A stretch of 64,000 nt of DNA from an uncultured Ruminococcus sp. (lineage in GTDB: Bacteria; Bacillota; Clostridia; Oscillospirales; Acutalibacteraceae). Position 1 is the first letter of the stretch. Each line of letters begins with the position of its first letter. The stretch is taken from positions 1 through 64,000 of the forward strand of contig CAJFNC010000004.1 of NCBI GenBank assembly GCA_904393835.1, given 5' to 3'. Under the pieces are notes generated by a model. It was given only the letters and a program-made list of their open reading frames with translations. It made no database searches and was not told the origin of the DNA. Of the stretch, positions 17,928-25,820 are shown piece by piece. A program made the position numbers and the translations under genes.

Positions 17928-18027
17928 ATATATTAAAACAGCGGCCAGCATATCAAAAAACACAACTATAATTACAAATATAAAGGAGGAGGGCACAATC
18001 CGCTGTTTTAATATATGGCTTCGCCAT
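17928..18027 (-). promoter_or_regulatory. Structured leader: 17-bp inverted repeat plus compact hairpin
   Basis: Two perfect 17-bp arms, 17928-17944 and 18000-18016 (arm ATATATTAAAACAGCGG), enclose 55 bases that include a purine block AAAGGAGGAGGG on the plus strand (a pyrimidine block in the minus strand RNA). A further hairpin ATGGC-TTC-GCCAT lies at 18015-18027 and partly overlaps the right arm, so the two folds may compete. No coding frame is visible in 17868-18093. The element sits between the NusG-like gene and a terminator, which suggests an RNA signal for the NusG-like protein; that is inference. Confidence 0.6.
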
Positions 18028-18093
18028 CCGCTAACTTATGTTATCTGTTATCGGTAATTATTTTATAACAGCCTTTCATCAAGCGGAGACGAA

Positions 18094-18618
18094 TCAATCC
18101 TCTGTCTGTTCCGGCGTTTGTTCAGTATTCTCAATAAAGGATACTTTTATTTCTTTTTCTTCATTTGCAACAGTGACTTTGACCGTTGCCTTCTTGTACC
18201 TTCTTTCAACTTTAATAATTTCATCTGCGTAGTCGGCTAAAAATCCGCTTACAACCTCATAGCTGTTGTCATCTTTGAATCTCAGTACAGACGGGTCTGC
18301 AAGCATTTCCGAAAGTCTTAAGATAAACTCTGTTTCGTCCTCGCTTAACGGAGTAGGATTTTGACCTCCGCCGAGGATTTTTATAATTCCTTTAATGCCG
18401 CTCATCGCATAGTACTTAGACCAGTTATAATTCATATATACAAAAACATAACCGGTGAAAACTACGTAAATCTGTTGCGTCCATTTTCCGCCTTTACGGA
18501 TAACTCTGTTTTCGGTAGGAGTTACAGCCGAAAATCCTCTTTTTCTCAGCTGTTTTGCTATATCAATCTCGCTTCCTGTTCTGACGTTGAGTACATACCA
18601 TTTATGATTATTCATCAT
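18094..18618 (-). CDS. Phage-encoded NusG paralogue (LoaP/NusG-like antiterminator)
   Basis: A 174-aa protein with a clear NusG N-terminal domain: KWYVLNVRTGSEIDIAKQLR at the start, the FTGYVFVYMNYNW core and VKGIIKILGG-like GIKGIIKILGGGQNPTPLSE segment at about 80-98. The C-terminal part (residues about 120-160) has the spacing of a degenerate KOW domain (VSGFLADYADEIIKVERRYK). Specialised NusG paralogues such as LoaP in Firmicutes bind an RNA hairpin and suppress terminators in long operons. The gene is followed by a structured leader and an intrinsic terminator before the terminase operon, so control of virion genes is a natural hypothesis. Start ATG has GGAGG at 7 nt. Confidence 0.88.
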   Translation of the reverse strand: MMNNHKWYVLNVRTGSEIDIAKQLRKRGFSAVTPTENRVIRKGGKWTQQIYVVFTGYVFVYMNYNWSKYYAMSGIKGIIKILGGGQNPTPLSEDETEFILRLSEMLADPSVLRFKDDNSYEVVSGFLADYADEIIKVERRYKKATVKVTVANEEKEIKVSFIENTEQTPEQTED

Positions 18619-19175
18619 TGTGATTCCTCCCTTGCCTTCTGCTTCAGCTTATTGATCTCATCCATGAGCTCGTTATATAAGCGTGGATTATTTTTCTTAA
18701 TTGTGTCATACAGCAAGCTTTGATTTTCCTCAAGTGCAATCTGCTTATCGGATTTTACTGCTGTATCAGATTTCCTCTTATAAGCAACTGCCCTGCACAA
18801 AGCTGTAGCTTGTCTTAGAAGCTTTTCGGGAGAGATGCTGTCAAGATCCAAATCGCCGAGCTGGGATACTGCATCAAAAACTTTCTGCGATGCCATTCTC
18901 AGTATAGCCTCAGCAGGATCTAAGTCGGGATAGCGTTCTGTTTCTGTCAGAATCATTCTGAAATTTTCCTGTGCAATACGAAGCTGTTGTGCGTTGGCAA
19001 GAAATCGCTGCGCATATCTGCTGACCGCTGCCTGCGAAAGTTTTTCGCCGTTATCGGCAAGATACGAAACAATTTTACGGTAACTTTGACCGCTTACAAG
19101 CATTTGATCTACAGTATCTTTAAGATCAGGCGGCAGTTTATCAATTTTACCTACTGCTCTTCGATTACGGCTCAT
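18615..19175 (-). CDS. Mu gp27-like (DUF3486) protein, probable small terminase subunit
   Basis: A 186-aa protein beginning MSRNRRAVGKIDKLPPDLKD, the characteristic start of the DUF3486/Mu gp27 family. Residues 20-60 form a helix-turn-helix (MLVSGQSYRKIVSYLADNG, LSQAAVSRYAQRF) for DNA recognition, followed by long helices. In transposable phages it is the likely small terminase subunit. GAGGTG precedes the ATG at 19175. Its presence next to a siphovirus-type TerL marks the joint between the Mu-type and the siphovirus-type modules. Confidence 0.85.
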   Translation of the reverse strand: MSRNRRAVGKIDKLPPDLKDTVDQMLVSGQSYRKIVSYLADNGEKLSQAAVSRYAQRFLANAQQLRIAQENFRMILTETERYPDLDPAEAILRMASQKVFDAVSQLGDLDLDSISPEKLLRQATALCRAVAYKRKSDTAVKSDKQIALEENQSLLYDTIKKNNPRLYNELMDEINKLKQKAREESQ

Positions 19176-19176
19176 A

Positions 19177-19512
19177 TCACACCTCAACCGAGTTGTCAAC
19201 TATCTTGCCCTCAAGAAGCTTAATTCCTTTTTGCGAAAGCTTTGCCTCAAGAAGTTCATAGGACACGTCAGCAATGTCAGCAGGTTCTTTTGATTTGATA
19301 TGTCTAAGCAAAATATATTCAGATAAAAACAGATAATTGACTGACGATAAAAAATCGTGCTCAGAAATATCTGAAAGAGCGTACTTCACTTCTTCAAGTT
19401 TTTCGTAACCAATACGCATAATATTGATTGTCCTTAAAACTTTGCCGTTGTTTTCAACGAAACGTTTGGCTTTGACCGCCTGCATATATTCCTGTGCACC
19501 ATCAATTATCAT
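19177..19512 (-). CDS. Hypothetical phage protein of the Mu middle region
   Basis: A 111-aa, mainly helical protein (MIIDGAQEYMQAVKAKRFVE; SVNYLFLSEYILLRHIKSKE) with AGGAGG before the ATG. It lies between a small membrane protein gene and the gp27-like gene, the place of Mu gp25/gp26 genes. I do not recognise the family. It overlaps the preceding stop by 11 nt. Confidence 0.6.
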   Translation of the reverse strand: MIIDGAQEYMQAVKAKRFVENNGKVLRTINIMRIGYEKLEEVKYALSDISEHDFLSSVNYLFLSEYILLRHIKSKEPADIADVSYELLEAKLSQKGIKLLEGKIVDNSVEV

Positions 19513-19846
19513 TGTTACATCCTCCTTTGATAAGTTCCAAAATTAATTTATTTTGATTTTTTATTTCTTCCTTCACTTCATTAATCGAAGCGTAATAATC
19601 TTTTTTGGTAAGGCAAGTATCCTTAATCTGATCAACATCAGTCTGCAATTTAGCAATAGCTTTATTTGTGTCGGTTTTGACATCTTTCAGTTCTGTTTTA
19701 GTTACATAGGAAAGTTGAATTTCTTTAATTTCTTTGTCGTGCCTGTCAGTCTGATTTATTGTCCTTTTAAGAAAAAAACCGATTATAGCAATTGCACCTG
19801 TTATTATAATTCCGAACAGCCACCAAGTATCCGCCGTAAAATTCAT
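19502..19846 (-). CDS. Small membrane-anchored coiled-coil protein (possible lysis or holin-type gene)
   Basis: A 114-aa protein starting MNFTADTWWLFGIIITGAIA; one membrane segment at about 8-27, then a charged coiled coil (INQTDRHDKEIKEIQ; TKAIAKLQTDVDQIKD). In Mu the gene after the middle activator is in the lysis block. The topology could fit a haemolysin XhlA-type or holin-like protein, but these usually have the membrane segment at the C-terminus, so the call is weak. I chose ATG 19846 with GGAG upstream; the longer frame runs into a terminator. No endolysin is visible next to it. Confidence 0.5.
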   Translation of the reverse strand: MNFTADTWWLFGIIITGAIAIIGFFLKRTINQTDRHDKEIKEIQLSYVTKTELKDVKTDTNKAIAKLQTDVDQIKDTCLTKKDYYASINEVKEEIKNQNKLILELIKGGCNNDN

Positions 19847-19867
19847 ATTTAGATTTACTCCAAAAAA

Positions 19868-19905
19868 TAAGGTATTATTAAGTCTGTAACTTAATAATAC
19901 CTTAT
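19868..19905 (-). terminator. Strong intrinsic terminator after the Mor-like gene
   Basis: Perfect 14-bp arms (AAGGTATTATTAAG and its complement) with a 7-nt loop lie at 19869-19903, followed on the minus strand by a T-rich tract (ATTTTTT). It ends the early/middle transcript of the transposition genes and separates it from the late region starting with the membrane protein gene. Confidence 0.85.
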
Positions 19906-19953
19906 AATTGTGAACTGTCGTAGTGGAAATATTTCCTTTATATTGTAGCAAAT

Positions 19954-20280
19954 TTATTTAATATCATCATCCCATAATGTGAGTTGTCCTTCAAGAGGAT
20001 GCGAACGCATATCGTCAATTAAATCAGAGCAAAGAATTCTGACATAACGCTCAGATAAATCATATTCTTTCGCAAGCTGAGCACTATTATTCCCGTCAAA
20101 TTTTGCTCTTATTTCAGCGTTGCGCTGTACCTTAATCAATTCACTGTATTTTTGGATATAGATAGTGTCACCGCCAAAAATTTTAGTTAAAGCGATATAG
20201 TTGTCAATTCCAATTACCTCTGCAATATCTCTCTGCACTCCGTAAAGATCTTGCAATCTAATTTTCTTATTTTCCGACAC
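19954..20280 (-). CDS. mor: Mor-like middle transcription activator
   Basis: A 108-aa protein with features of the Mor/C activator family: an N-terminal dimer domain (LYGVQRDIAEVIGIDNYIAL, KIFGGDTIYIQKY) and a C-terminal helix-turn-helix (NNSAQLAKEYDLSERYVRIL). Mor activates the middle promoter of Mu. Start is the GTG at 20280, 7 nt from AGGAGG; the frame to 20310 lies inside the previous gene. A strong terminator follows. No second activator (C) is seen, so the NusG paralogue may replace part of the late switch. Confidence 0.85.
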   Translation of the reverse strand: MSENKKIRLQDLYGVQRDIAEVIGIDNYIALTKIFGGDTIYIQKYSELIKVQRNAEIRAKFDGNNSAQLAKEYDLSERYVRILCSDLIDDMRSHPLEGQLTLWDDDIK

Positions 20281-20770
20281 CGTCCTTCCTCCTTTGGGCG
20301 TTTGCCACATATTTTTTTAGCTTTTCAATTAAATTTGAGCCTTGCTCAAAAGTTAACCAGCGAAACGGCTGTTTTGAAAAACAATCAATATGTAATTCTT
20401 TTTTTATGATACCGCAAAGCCTATCTCCGAGCTTTGCGGAGGAAGGCTCTGCGTCAAGTTCCTCAAGTTGGTACATCAACCTCCATACCTTACGCCGCTG
20501 ACCGTCTGACATTTTACCTCGACCGCTGTCCTCATATTTTTTAGTCTTGTAAGGCTTGCGTGGCGGTTCATCAAGGCTTTGCAGTTTCAATCGCTCTGCG
20601 AGCTCTTTTATTACTGCCTTGTACTCCTGCTCAGTAAGCTCTCTGATACTGCTTTTTTCCGTCATACCATAAACAAGCTCATGCAGGAGATCATTTTTAT
20701 TTTTGCTATCAACAAGACCGAGCCTTGCACCCATAGCGTATATTCGTTGAGTTTGCTGTGGCTTTAACAA
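20267..20770 (-). CDS. GemA / Mu gp16-like regulatory protein
   Basis: A 167-aa protein of the GemA (Mu gp16, DUF1018) type: QTQRIYAMGARLGL at the start, DQRRKVWRLMYQLEELD-like motif near 105 and FRWLTFEQGSNLIEKLKKYV near the C-terminus. In Mu it modulates host gene expression. It overlaps the Mor-like start by 14 nt, matching the GemA-Mor order of Mu. The ATG at 20770 is supported by the preceding gene's end. Confidence 0.8.
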   Translation of the reverse strand: MLKPQQTQRIYAMGARLGLVDSKNKNDLLHELVYGMTEKSSIRELTEQEYKAVIKELAERLKLQSLDEPPRKPYKTKKYEDSGRGKMSDGQRRKVWRLMYQLEELDAEPSSAKLGDRLCGIIKKELHIDCFSKQPFRWLTFEQGSNLIEKLKKYVANAQRRKDGVGK

Positions 20771-20781
20771 ACTAAATCACC

Positions 20782-21420
20782 TCAGCTTAACGAAATTTTT
20801 GTGCTATCCTCGACTACAAATGCGGACTGAATTTTCATCAGAATATCATCTATCTGCACTTCATCGGTAATGCCATTGAGAGTAAGTAGGTTACAAAAGT
20901 CCTGCCAAACAGCAGCCTCAGCTATCAGATAAGCATATTCTTTTGCGTCGTCTTCCGATAAATCCGTAAACTTCAGAATGTTATCAACGTCTTTTTCATA
21001 ATTAATACCCTTGCATTTTTTAAGAAGCTGTTTGCGCTCCTCATCGCTAACGCCGACCATTTGTTCTACAACTTCTTTAATTGTCGCTCTGATAAAATTC
21101 CCCTTATATAAGCCTATGAGCATTCTTTTTGCCGGAGCTGACAATGTATAATCCGTTTTTTCGGTCACGGCATCCTTATAAGCTTTGCCGAAAATAAACG
21201 GCAGGAAGGAGTTGTATGTAACCTTAAGGCTTTCAGCTGTTACAGCTGTCAGGTCAAAAATATTACCTTTATAGCGAATGCTTTTATACTTCGTGTTCTC
21301 AAGGTCAGCGGAGCATTGTTTAATGATTTCCGCCTCCAGCTTGTCCTTGCGCTCCTTGAGCTTGCCCATATCGGCTTTAATTGACGCCAGCTCCTCAATT
21401 TGTTGCTTTAAGTCAGTCAT
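20782..21420 (-). CDS. Hypothetical early phage protein with coiled coil
   Basis: A 212-aa protein that begins MTDLKQQIEELASIKADMGK, a coiled coil to about residue 45, then a globular part (NSFLPFIFGKAYKDAVTEKT; DFCNLLTLNGITDEVQIDD). The ATG at 21420 overlaps the AbrB gene and has AGGTGG upstream; the longer frame to 21456 is not supported. Similar-size early genes lie between MuB and GemA in many Mu-like phages, but I do not recognise this one. Confidence 0.6.
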   Translation of the reverse strand: MTDLKQQIEELASIKADMGKLKERKDKLEAEIIKQCSADLENTKYKSIRYKGNIFDLTAVTAESLKVTYNSFLPFIFGKAYKDAVTEKTDYTLSAPAKRMLIGLYKGNFIRATIKEVVEQMVGVSDEERKQLLKKCKGINYEKDVDNILKFTDLSEDDAKEYAYLIAEAAVWQDFCNLLTLNGITDEVQIDDILMKIQSAFVVEDSTKISLS

Positions 21421-21667
21421 TTGTTTTATCCACCTTTGTAAGAATTTTTTCTGCACAATCCGTGCAAATCACAATGTTTTCTACATTGATAAGATGTTCA
21501 GGCGAACCGCAGAAGCGGCAACAGGGAATAGCAGGCTTTATTATGATGCTGCCGTCGGATTGAGTTTCGATATCAACTGCATTTCCCGGGAATAAACCCA
21601 CCTCTGCTCTGACCTGTTTTGGCAGTGTGAGAGCGCCGTTTTTACATATTCGTTTTGAAGTTTTCAT
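21413..21667 (-). CDS. AbrB/SpoVT-type DNA-binding protein fused to a zinc ribbon
   Basis: An 84-aa protein. Residues 1-45 are a SpoVT-AbrB swapped-hairpin domain (ICKNGALTLPKQVRAEVGLF, VDIETQSDGSIIIKP). Residues 49-72 have CRFCG and ICTDC, a four-cysteine zinc ribbon. AGGAGGTAAAAAG precedes the ATG. Such proteins are transition-type regulators in Firmicutes; in a phage early operon it probably controls phage or host promoters. The fused ribbon is a recurrent Clostridia variant. Confidence 0.85.
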   Translation of the reverse strand: MKTSKRICKNGALTLPKQVRAEVGLFPGNAVDIETQSDGSIIIKPAIPCCRFCGSPEHLINVENIVICTDCAEKILTKVDKTND

Positions 21668-21768
21668 CTTTTTACCTCCTGTGAAATATTATAGAAGTTA
21701 TATGTCCTCACTCTGCATTTGCACGGGCTTGTGACCGTTCCGTATGGAGCTGCATTAAGGACGGGGAA

Positions 21769-22059
21769 TTATCCCCGTGAATTCTCTTTCCGAATTTTCG
21801 ACAAAGTCCTCACAAAGCTAGTGCAACAAGAGTTTGCTGCATATGTGCCGTGTCTTTCTTCAAGCTCAGAAAATATGCTTTCCAAGCCGACACCAACTTT
21901 TGCTAATACATCTACAGTGTTACCGTAAAACATAGCCTCTGTCCCATAAATCATAAATACCGAGTCTTTTTTTGTAATACTTTCTTTAATTTTATCTATT
22001 GCATCTTCAAGCAACGCAGCTTCAATTTGTTCATTTCCAAAACTATTAATTTTAACCAT
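21769..22059 (-). CDS. Hypothetical early phage protein (96 aa)
   Basis: A 96-aa protein (MVKINSFGNEQIEAALLEDA; LEERHGTYAANSCCTSFVRT) with two adjacent cysteines. It follows the 130-aa gene by 2 nt. A perfect small hairpin with arms ACGGGGA/TCCCCGT at 21759-21776 covers its stop. I recognise no family. It is probably part of the early operon that includes transposition genes. Confidence 0.6.
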   Translation of the reverse strand: MVKINSFGNEQIEAALLEDAIDKIKESITKKDSVFMIYGTEAMFYGNTVDVLAKVGVGLESIFSELEERHGTYAANSCCTSFVRTLSKIRKENSRG

Positions 22060-22061
22060 TG

Positions 22062-22454
22062 TTATCCCTCCGAAATTTCTATACTTTTATTATTCATTTC
22101 AAAATGCTTTTTCATAGCTTTAAAGCTTGTCCATGCTGAAGAATAAACATCATACGTAGCCATTTGCTTATATTTTTGAATTTCATTTTTACTTTTAATG
22201 CCCATTTTTTTAAGCTCATTAGTATTGGTTAAACAACGTTTTTTACGAGGAAAAAACCTTCTGCGCTCTTCGCAATCTTCTGCCAGCCACTTGCCGCAAA
22301 ACTTGCCGTTTACATAAACTACGATAGCGTTGCGAAACTGTGAAACCTGTCTGAGTGCTAATGAAACTTCGTAATCATCAATTTTGAGCTTAACTATAGG
22401 GCTTAATACATTCTGTAGCTTTTCATCAATCTGTTTCCACTGTTCAGTCGTCAT
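22062..22454 (-). CDS. Hypothetical early phage protein (130 aa)
   Basis: A 130-aa basic protein (VYVNGKFCGKWLAEDCEERR; RRFFPRKKRCLTNTNELKKM) with scattered cysteines. It overlaps the preceding gene's stop by 4 nt, typical of this compact early operon. I do not recognise a family; the pattern is common among Firmicutes prophage genes near MuB. Confidence 0.6.
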   Translation of the reverse strand: MTTEQWKQIDEKLQNVLSPIVKLKIDDYEVSLALRQVSQFRNAIVVYVNGKFCGKWLAEDCEERRRFFPRKKRCLTNTNELKKMGIKSKNEIQKYKQMATYDVYSSAWTSFKAMKKHFEMNNKSIEISEG

Positions 22455-22648
22455 TTTATGATCCTCTTCTTAAATAAACTGCAAAAGTCGTTATATCTCA
22501 ACCCGGATCGGTTCAGCTCGTGACAACGACCCGAATTAGGAAACACTGTGCTTTTGCTGTAATTAATACAATTTTTACAAACCATTTCTGTACAGATATG
22601 CATAGATATAACCTTTTTGCTCCTATCGTCATTTGCGTGAATTATCAC
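22451..22648 (-). CDS. Small cysteine-rich early phage protein
   Basis: A 65-aa protein with cysteines in CTEMVCKNCINY, GRCHEL and FCSLFKKR, consistent with a metal-binding knuckle. Its GTG start at 22648 lies 7 nt after AGGAGG. It overlaps the two-membrane-segment protein gene before it. Function is unknown. Confidence 0.55.
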   Translation of the reverse strand: MIIHANDDRSKKVISMHICTEMVCKNCINYSKSTVFPNSGRCHELNRSGLRYNDFCSLFKKRIIK

Positions 22649-22850
22649 TTTTTCGCCTCCTTAGATTTATTTTTCGCCACTCATCTCGTAGAACCCAACC
22701 AAACCAAACAAGTAATATTACCATAGGTATAAAGAATATTTCTCCGCCTACTGTGGCGTTACGCCAACGCAATTGTAATATCGCCTCGTGTGACATTAAA
22801 CCAACAAAAAAACCGGTAAGTAAAAGCATTACTATCTTTTTCTTTTTCAT
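22629..22850 (-). CDS. Small membrane protein of the early phage operon
   Basis: A 73-aa protein with two hydrophobic segments (IVMLLLTGFFVGLMSHEAIL at 6-25 and FFIPMVILLVWFGWVL at 39-54) and a basic tail. GGAGGG lies 9 nt before the ATG. It directly follows the MuB-like gene. A membrane protein in the early region might serve superinfection exclusion or lysogenic conversion, but nothing in the sequence proves this. Confidence 0.6.
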   Translation of the reverse strand: MKKKKIVMLLLTGFFVGLMSHEAILQLRWRNATVGGEIFFIPMVILLVWFGWVLRDEWRKINLRRRKSDNSRK

Positions 22851-22863
22851 AAATAAGCCCTCC

Positions 22864-23781
22864 TTAAAACACTTTGAGTTTCATCGCTTTAGCCATTGCA
22901 AGAAGTCCTTCATATGTAATGTTACCGTTGTCGACAGCATTAGAAAAAACATTGCTTGCTCCTCTGATTCCTTGCTCCGAACGTGCGATACCGAGAATAA
23001 AACCTTTTGCTTTTTCGTCATCTGCAATTGCCGGAAATAATAAGGCTATATCATTATTTGTAATTGCCGTAGTGTGACGAATTTCAGTAAGCTTCGTTCT
23101 GTTGCGAATCTGAGCAAAGGCTTCTTTACTTTTTCCTGTATTGGTAACGGTCTCAATATTCCCGACAAGGCAAATACCAAGCAAAGGGTTACTGTCAAAG
23201 AAAGCTCTGATTGCTTCAATTGTTTTAATCGGTAAGTGCTGGGCTTCATCAATAATCAAAACCTTGCGTTCGCCGGCAAAAGAATCCGATAATCTCATCC
23301 ACATTTCGTCTTTACGACCTGTTGCAGTAATTTTTTGTACCCTGCACAGCAGTTTTAAAAATGCGTTAAGCGTGACAAGACAGGGATTAACGGTGACGTA
23401 AATTGCCGATGAAGGATAATCTTCGGCATACTTTTTACAAGCCATGGTCTTTCCAATACCTGCGTCGCCACATTCAATGGCAAGACCGCCCTTCAAATGA
23501 CATAAACGGATAGTTTCGTATACGCTTTCACTTATGCTGGTTGGTTGGTATTTACCGCTTACAACTGCGCTTTTCAGATTCTCGGCAGCGTTCTTATTTG
23601 AGAACGCTTCTGATAACGAGGATTCAAACTTTTCCAAATCGCCCTTAAAATCACCTTTAAGATAAGTGGATATGTAAGCAGGTGACCAACCGAGAGCTTT
23701 AGCCGCTTTATTCTGTGAGTTGTCACAGTCTCTTTTGATATAATCCCTAAGCATTCGCTGTAATTCAGGATTTACTGACAT
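22864..23781 (-). CDS. MuB-like transposition target ATPase
   Basis: A 305-aa AAA+ ATPase. An N-terminal helix-turn-helix (NKAAKALGWSPAYISTYLKG, residues 24-43) is followed by Walker A GDAGIGKT (105-112) and Walker B VLIIDEAQHL (174-183), with sensor region CLVGNIETV near 203. MuB forms filaments on target DNA, delivers it to the transposase and provides target immunity. It follows the transposase gene by 2 nt with an AGGGAGGAA ribosome site. The order A-B is as in Mu. Confidence 0.92.
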   Translation of the reverse strand: MSVNPELQRMLRDYIKRDCDNSQNKAAKALGWSPAYISTYLKGDFKGDLEKFESSLSEAFSNKNAAENLKSAVVSGKYQPTSISESVYETIRLCHLKGGLAIECGDAGIGKTMACKKYAEDYPSSAIYVTVNPCLVTLNAFLKLLCRVQKITATGRKDEMWMRLSDSFAGERKVLIIDEAQHLPIKTIEAIRAFFDSNPLLGICLVGNIETVTNTGKSKEAFAQIRNRTKLTEIRHTTAITNNDIALLFPAIADDEKAKGFILGIARSEQGIRGASNVFSNAVDNGNITYEGLLAMAKAMKLKVF

Positions 23782-23783
23782 TT

Positions 23784-25742
23784 TTATTCCTCCCTTTGTT
23801 CGATATTTTTTATCATTTTTGCTTTGTCAATCTTGACTATATTGTTCTGACCGACTGCTTTCTGCATTTTTGCATGCTCTTCATCGGCACGATGGACTGA
23901 TATAACCTTAGGATTAAATTCCTCTGCATTAGCTTTATTTTCTTGTGCAGCAGCAAGTACAAGCTCAAGCGCTGTTTTCTTTCCGAGACTTGTAATTGCT
24001 GTCGCTTTAAGCTCCTGCTTTGTGAGTTTCTCAAGACTATTAACCTTACGCAATGCTTGTCCGACAGCTTCTTTGGAAGAACCATATGTTAGCACCGCAT
24101 CATTATCGACAGGGGCGGTCATAATATAGTTATCTTCAAGGTCATATATTCTTACGGTTGATATATCTTCAGGGTCATATCTGCAATAAACAGATTCACC
24201 TAAATGATTGAGTATAAGCTCATCATTATAATAATCAATCTTTTGTCCGGCGATTGTGAGATGAACTCCACGTCTGCCGACCTTCTGACTTCTGGTACTT
24301 CTCATCAGCATAAGGTTGAGATCAAGCTCCGAAGCCGTTCTCTTTTCATGCAAATTCTCTTTATACACCTGTATGCGTGTTTTACCGTTATCAGAAGAAA
24401 CAGCACCCGAATAAGGTTTCTCATTCATATAGTAGGTGAGAATATCCTCAACAGCTTGCGTAAATTCATAATCCGTCGGAATATTATCTGAGTTCTTAAC
24501 AATTTGCTTCAGCCGTTCGGGTCGTTCAACAACATTGCCTCCGGTGTAGGTCGGAAACAATCTCGAAAGTCTGTCTTTGACGTCACGAAATCTTCGTTCA
24601 ATAATTTTCGCCTTTGCATTTCTGACGATAGCGTTTGTCATTTTTATGCCGAGCCGTTCAAATACAGGCGGCGGAGTAAATTTATCTTTTGTGCTTTTCT
24701 TTTGCCTGTGTCCAAGTCCGCCAACATCAAATGTCAAAAATTCACGTCCGTTATCAACATATATGTTTTGAGGTATTCCGTACTTCAAAATTCCCTTGCG
24801 AAGTGCTATGAGCGTAGCCTGGGATGAAGGGGCGTCTGTTACATAGCAGCCTGTAAATATGCCGCTGCGAGCGTCAAAAAATGCTGTGAGATATAGTCTG
24901 TGCAACTTCCCGTTTTCGCCTTTGGTCTGAACATCAAAAGTGTGGTTATCTGCAATCCACCATTCGTTACTGAGCATACCTTCGTACGTTCTGCGAATAT
25001 ATGGAGCACATCTATCCCTAAAGGCTTTAATTCCTTGACGTCCCATAACCTCAAGGGGTTTAGGAATAGCAGTCTGTACTTTACGATAAAAGCTTGCATA
25101 TGACGGCAGTGGTAAATATTGAGGAGCTTCTGCTTTTAGCCACATTTCAGTGTACTCATAACACGCCTTAATCGGATGCTGAGCTTCATCAAGATAAAAG
25201 CTTAAGAAACATTCCCACACAACATCGGGAATTGAAGAAGTACCTTTTTTCCAGCTTCCCCTGTTGTCAATTAATCCGGCTAAATCATCAGCCTTTAAAG
25301 CCGCTTTTTTCCGGTATAAAATACCTTTTGAAATATTCAGCTCAGGGTTAGCAATCTTTTGAAGCTGGACGAATTTATCTGTTGCTGGGATTTTCTGCAA
25401 CTTTGATTTTGCACAATATTCGTCCCACGCTTTAATAATGCGTATCCACTCGGCAATCTCATCACGTTGCTCTGCTGTAAACTCCTCAAATTCCTTATGA
25501 GGATGATGCGCTTTCGATTTTCGTTCGGCAAGCAACTCCTCCGGGAGTTCTAAGCTGTGGGATTTATAATATTTGAGCTGTTCTTGTGTTGATAATTCTG
25601 TAATAGGTATAATAAATTTTTTCCTTTTATTTTGAGTGATATCAATCTCAGCATTTATTGTTCCGTTTGACACACTTGATTGAACACTACGTTCAGAACA
25701 GCCTTTCAAAGCGGCAACTTCTTTAACTGTGAGATAAATCAA
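23784..25742 (-). CDS. MuA-like DDE transposase
   Basis: A 652-aa transposase. The N-terminus has a helix-turn-helix (YLTVKEVAALKGCSERSVQS). The catalytic triad is D265 (WWIADNHTFD), D330 (IYVDNGREF) and E382 (AKIIERRFRD), with the Mu-C beta barrel at about 480-560 and a basic C-terminus that should contact MuB. It catalyses integration and replicative transposition at the phage ends. The best start is a TTG at 25742 after GGATGTGA. Length equals MuA (663 aa). It overlaps nothing and is followed directly by the MuB gene. Confidence 0.95.
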   Translation of the reverse strand: MIYLTVKEVAALKGCSERSVQSSVSNGTINAEIDITQNKRKKFIIPITELSTQEQLKYYKSHSLELPEELLAERKSKAHHPHKEFEEFTAEQRDEIAEWIRIIKAWDEYCAKSKLQKIPATDKFVQLQKIANPELNISKGILYRKKAALKADDLAGLIDNRGSWKKGTSSIPDVVWECFLSFYLDEAQHPIKACYEYTEMWLKAEAPQYLPLPSYASFYRKVQTAIPKPLEVMGRQGIKAFRDRCAPYIRRTYEGMLSNEWWIADNHTFDVQTKGENGKLHRLYLTAFFDARSGIFTGCYVTDAPSSQATLIALRKGILKYGIPQNIYVDNGREFLTFDVGGLGHRQKKSTKDKFTPPPVFERLGIKMTNAIVRNAKAKIIERRFRDVKDRLSRLFPTYTGGNVVERPERLKQIVKNSDNIPTDYEFTQAVEDILTYYMNEKPYSGAVSSDNGKTRIQVYKENLHEKRTASELDLNLMLMRSTRSQKVGRRGVHLTIAGQKIDYYNDELILNHLGESVYCRYDPEDISTVRIYDLEDNYIMTAPVDNDAVLTYGSSKEAVGQALRKVNSLEKLTKQELKATAITSLGKKTALELVLAAAQENKANAEEFNPKVISVHRADEEHAKMQKAVGQNNIVKIDKAKMIKNIEQREE

Positions 25743-25820
25743 AAAATCACATCCTTTTGAGCTGTCATCGTCAGAACAGGGAGCTCATTTCCTGCTGACC
25801 GCCTCGCGGCGGTTTCGACA

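Noticed and set aside
18094..18618. The NusG-like gene as the host's housekeeping nusG
   Set aside because: It is inside the phage operon with overlapping neighbours, lacks the secE/rplK context, and its C-terminal KOW part is degenerate.
19847..19951. N-terminal extension of the small phage membrane protein to 19951
   Set aside because: The extension crosses a perfect terminator hairpin (19869-19903) and has no ribosome site; ATG 19846 fits better.
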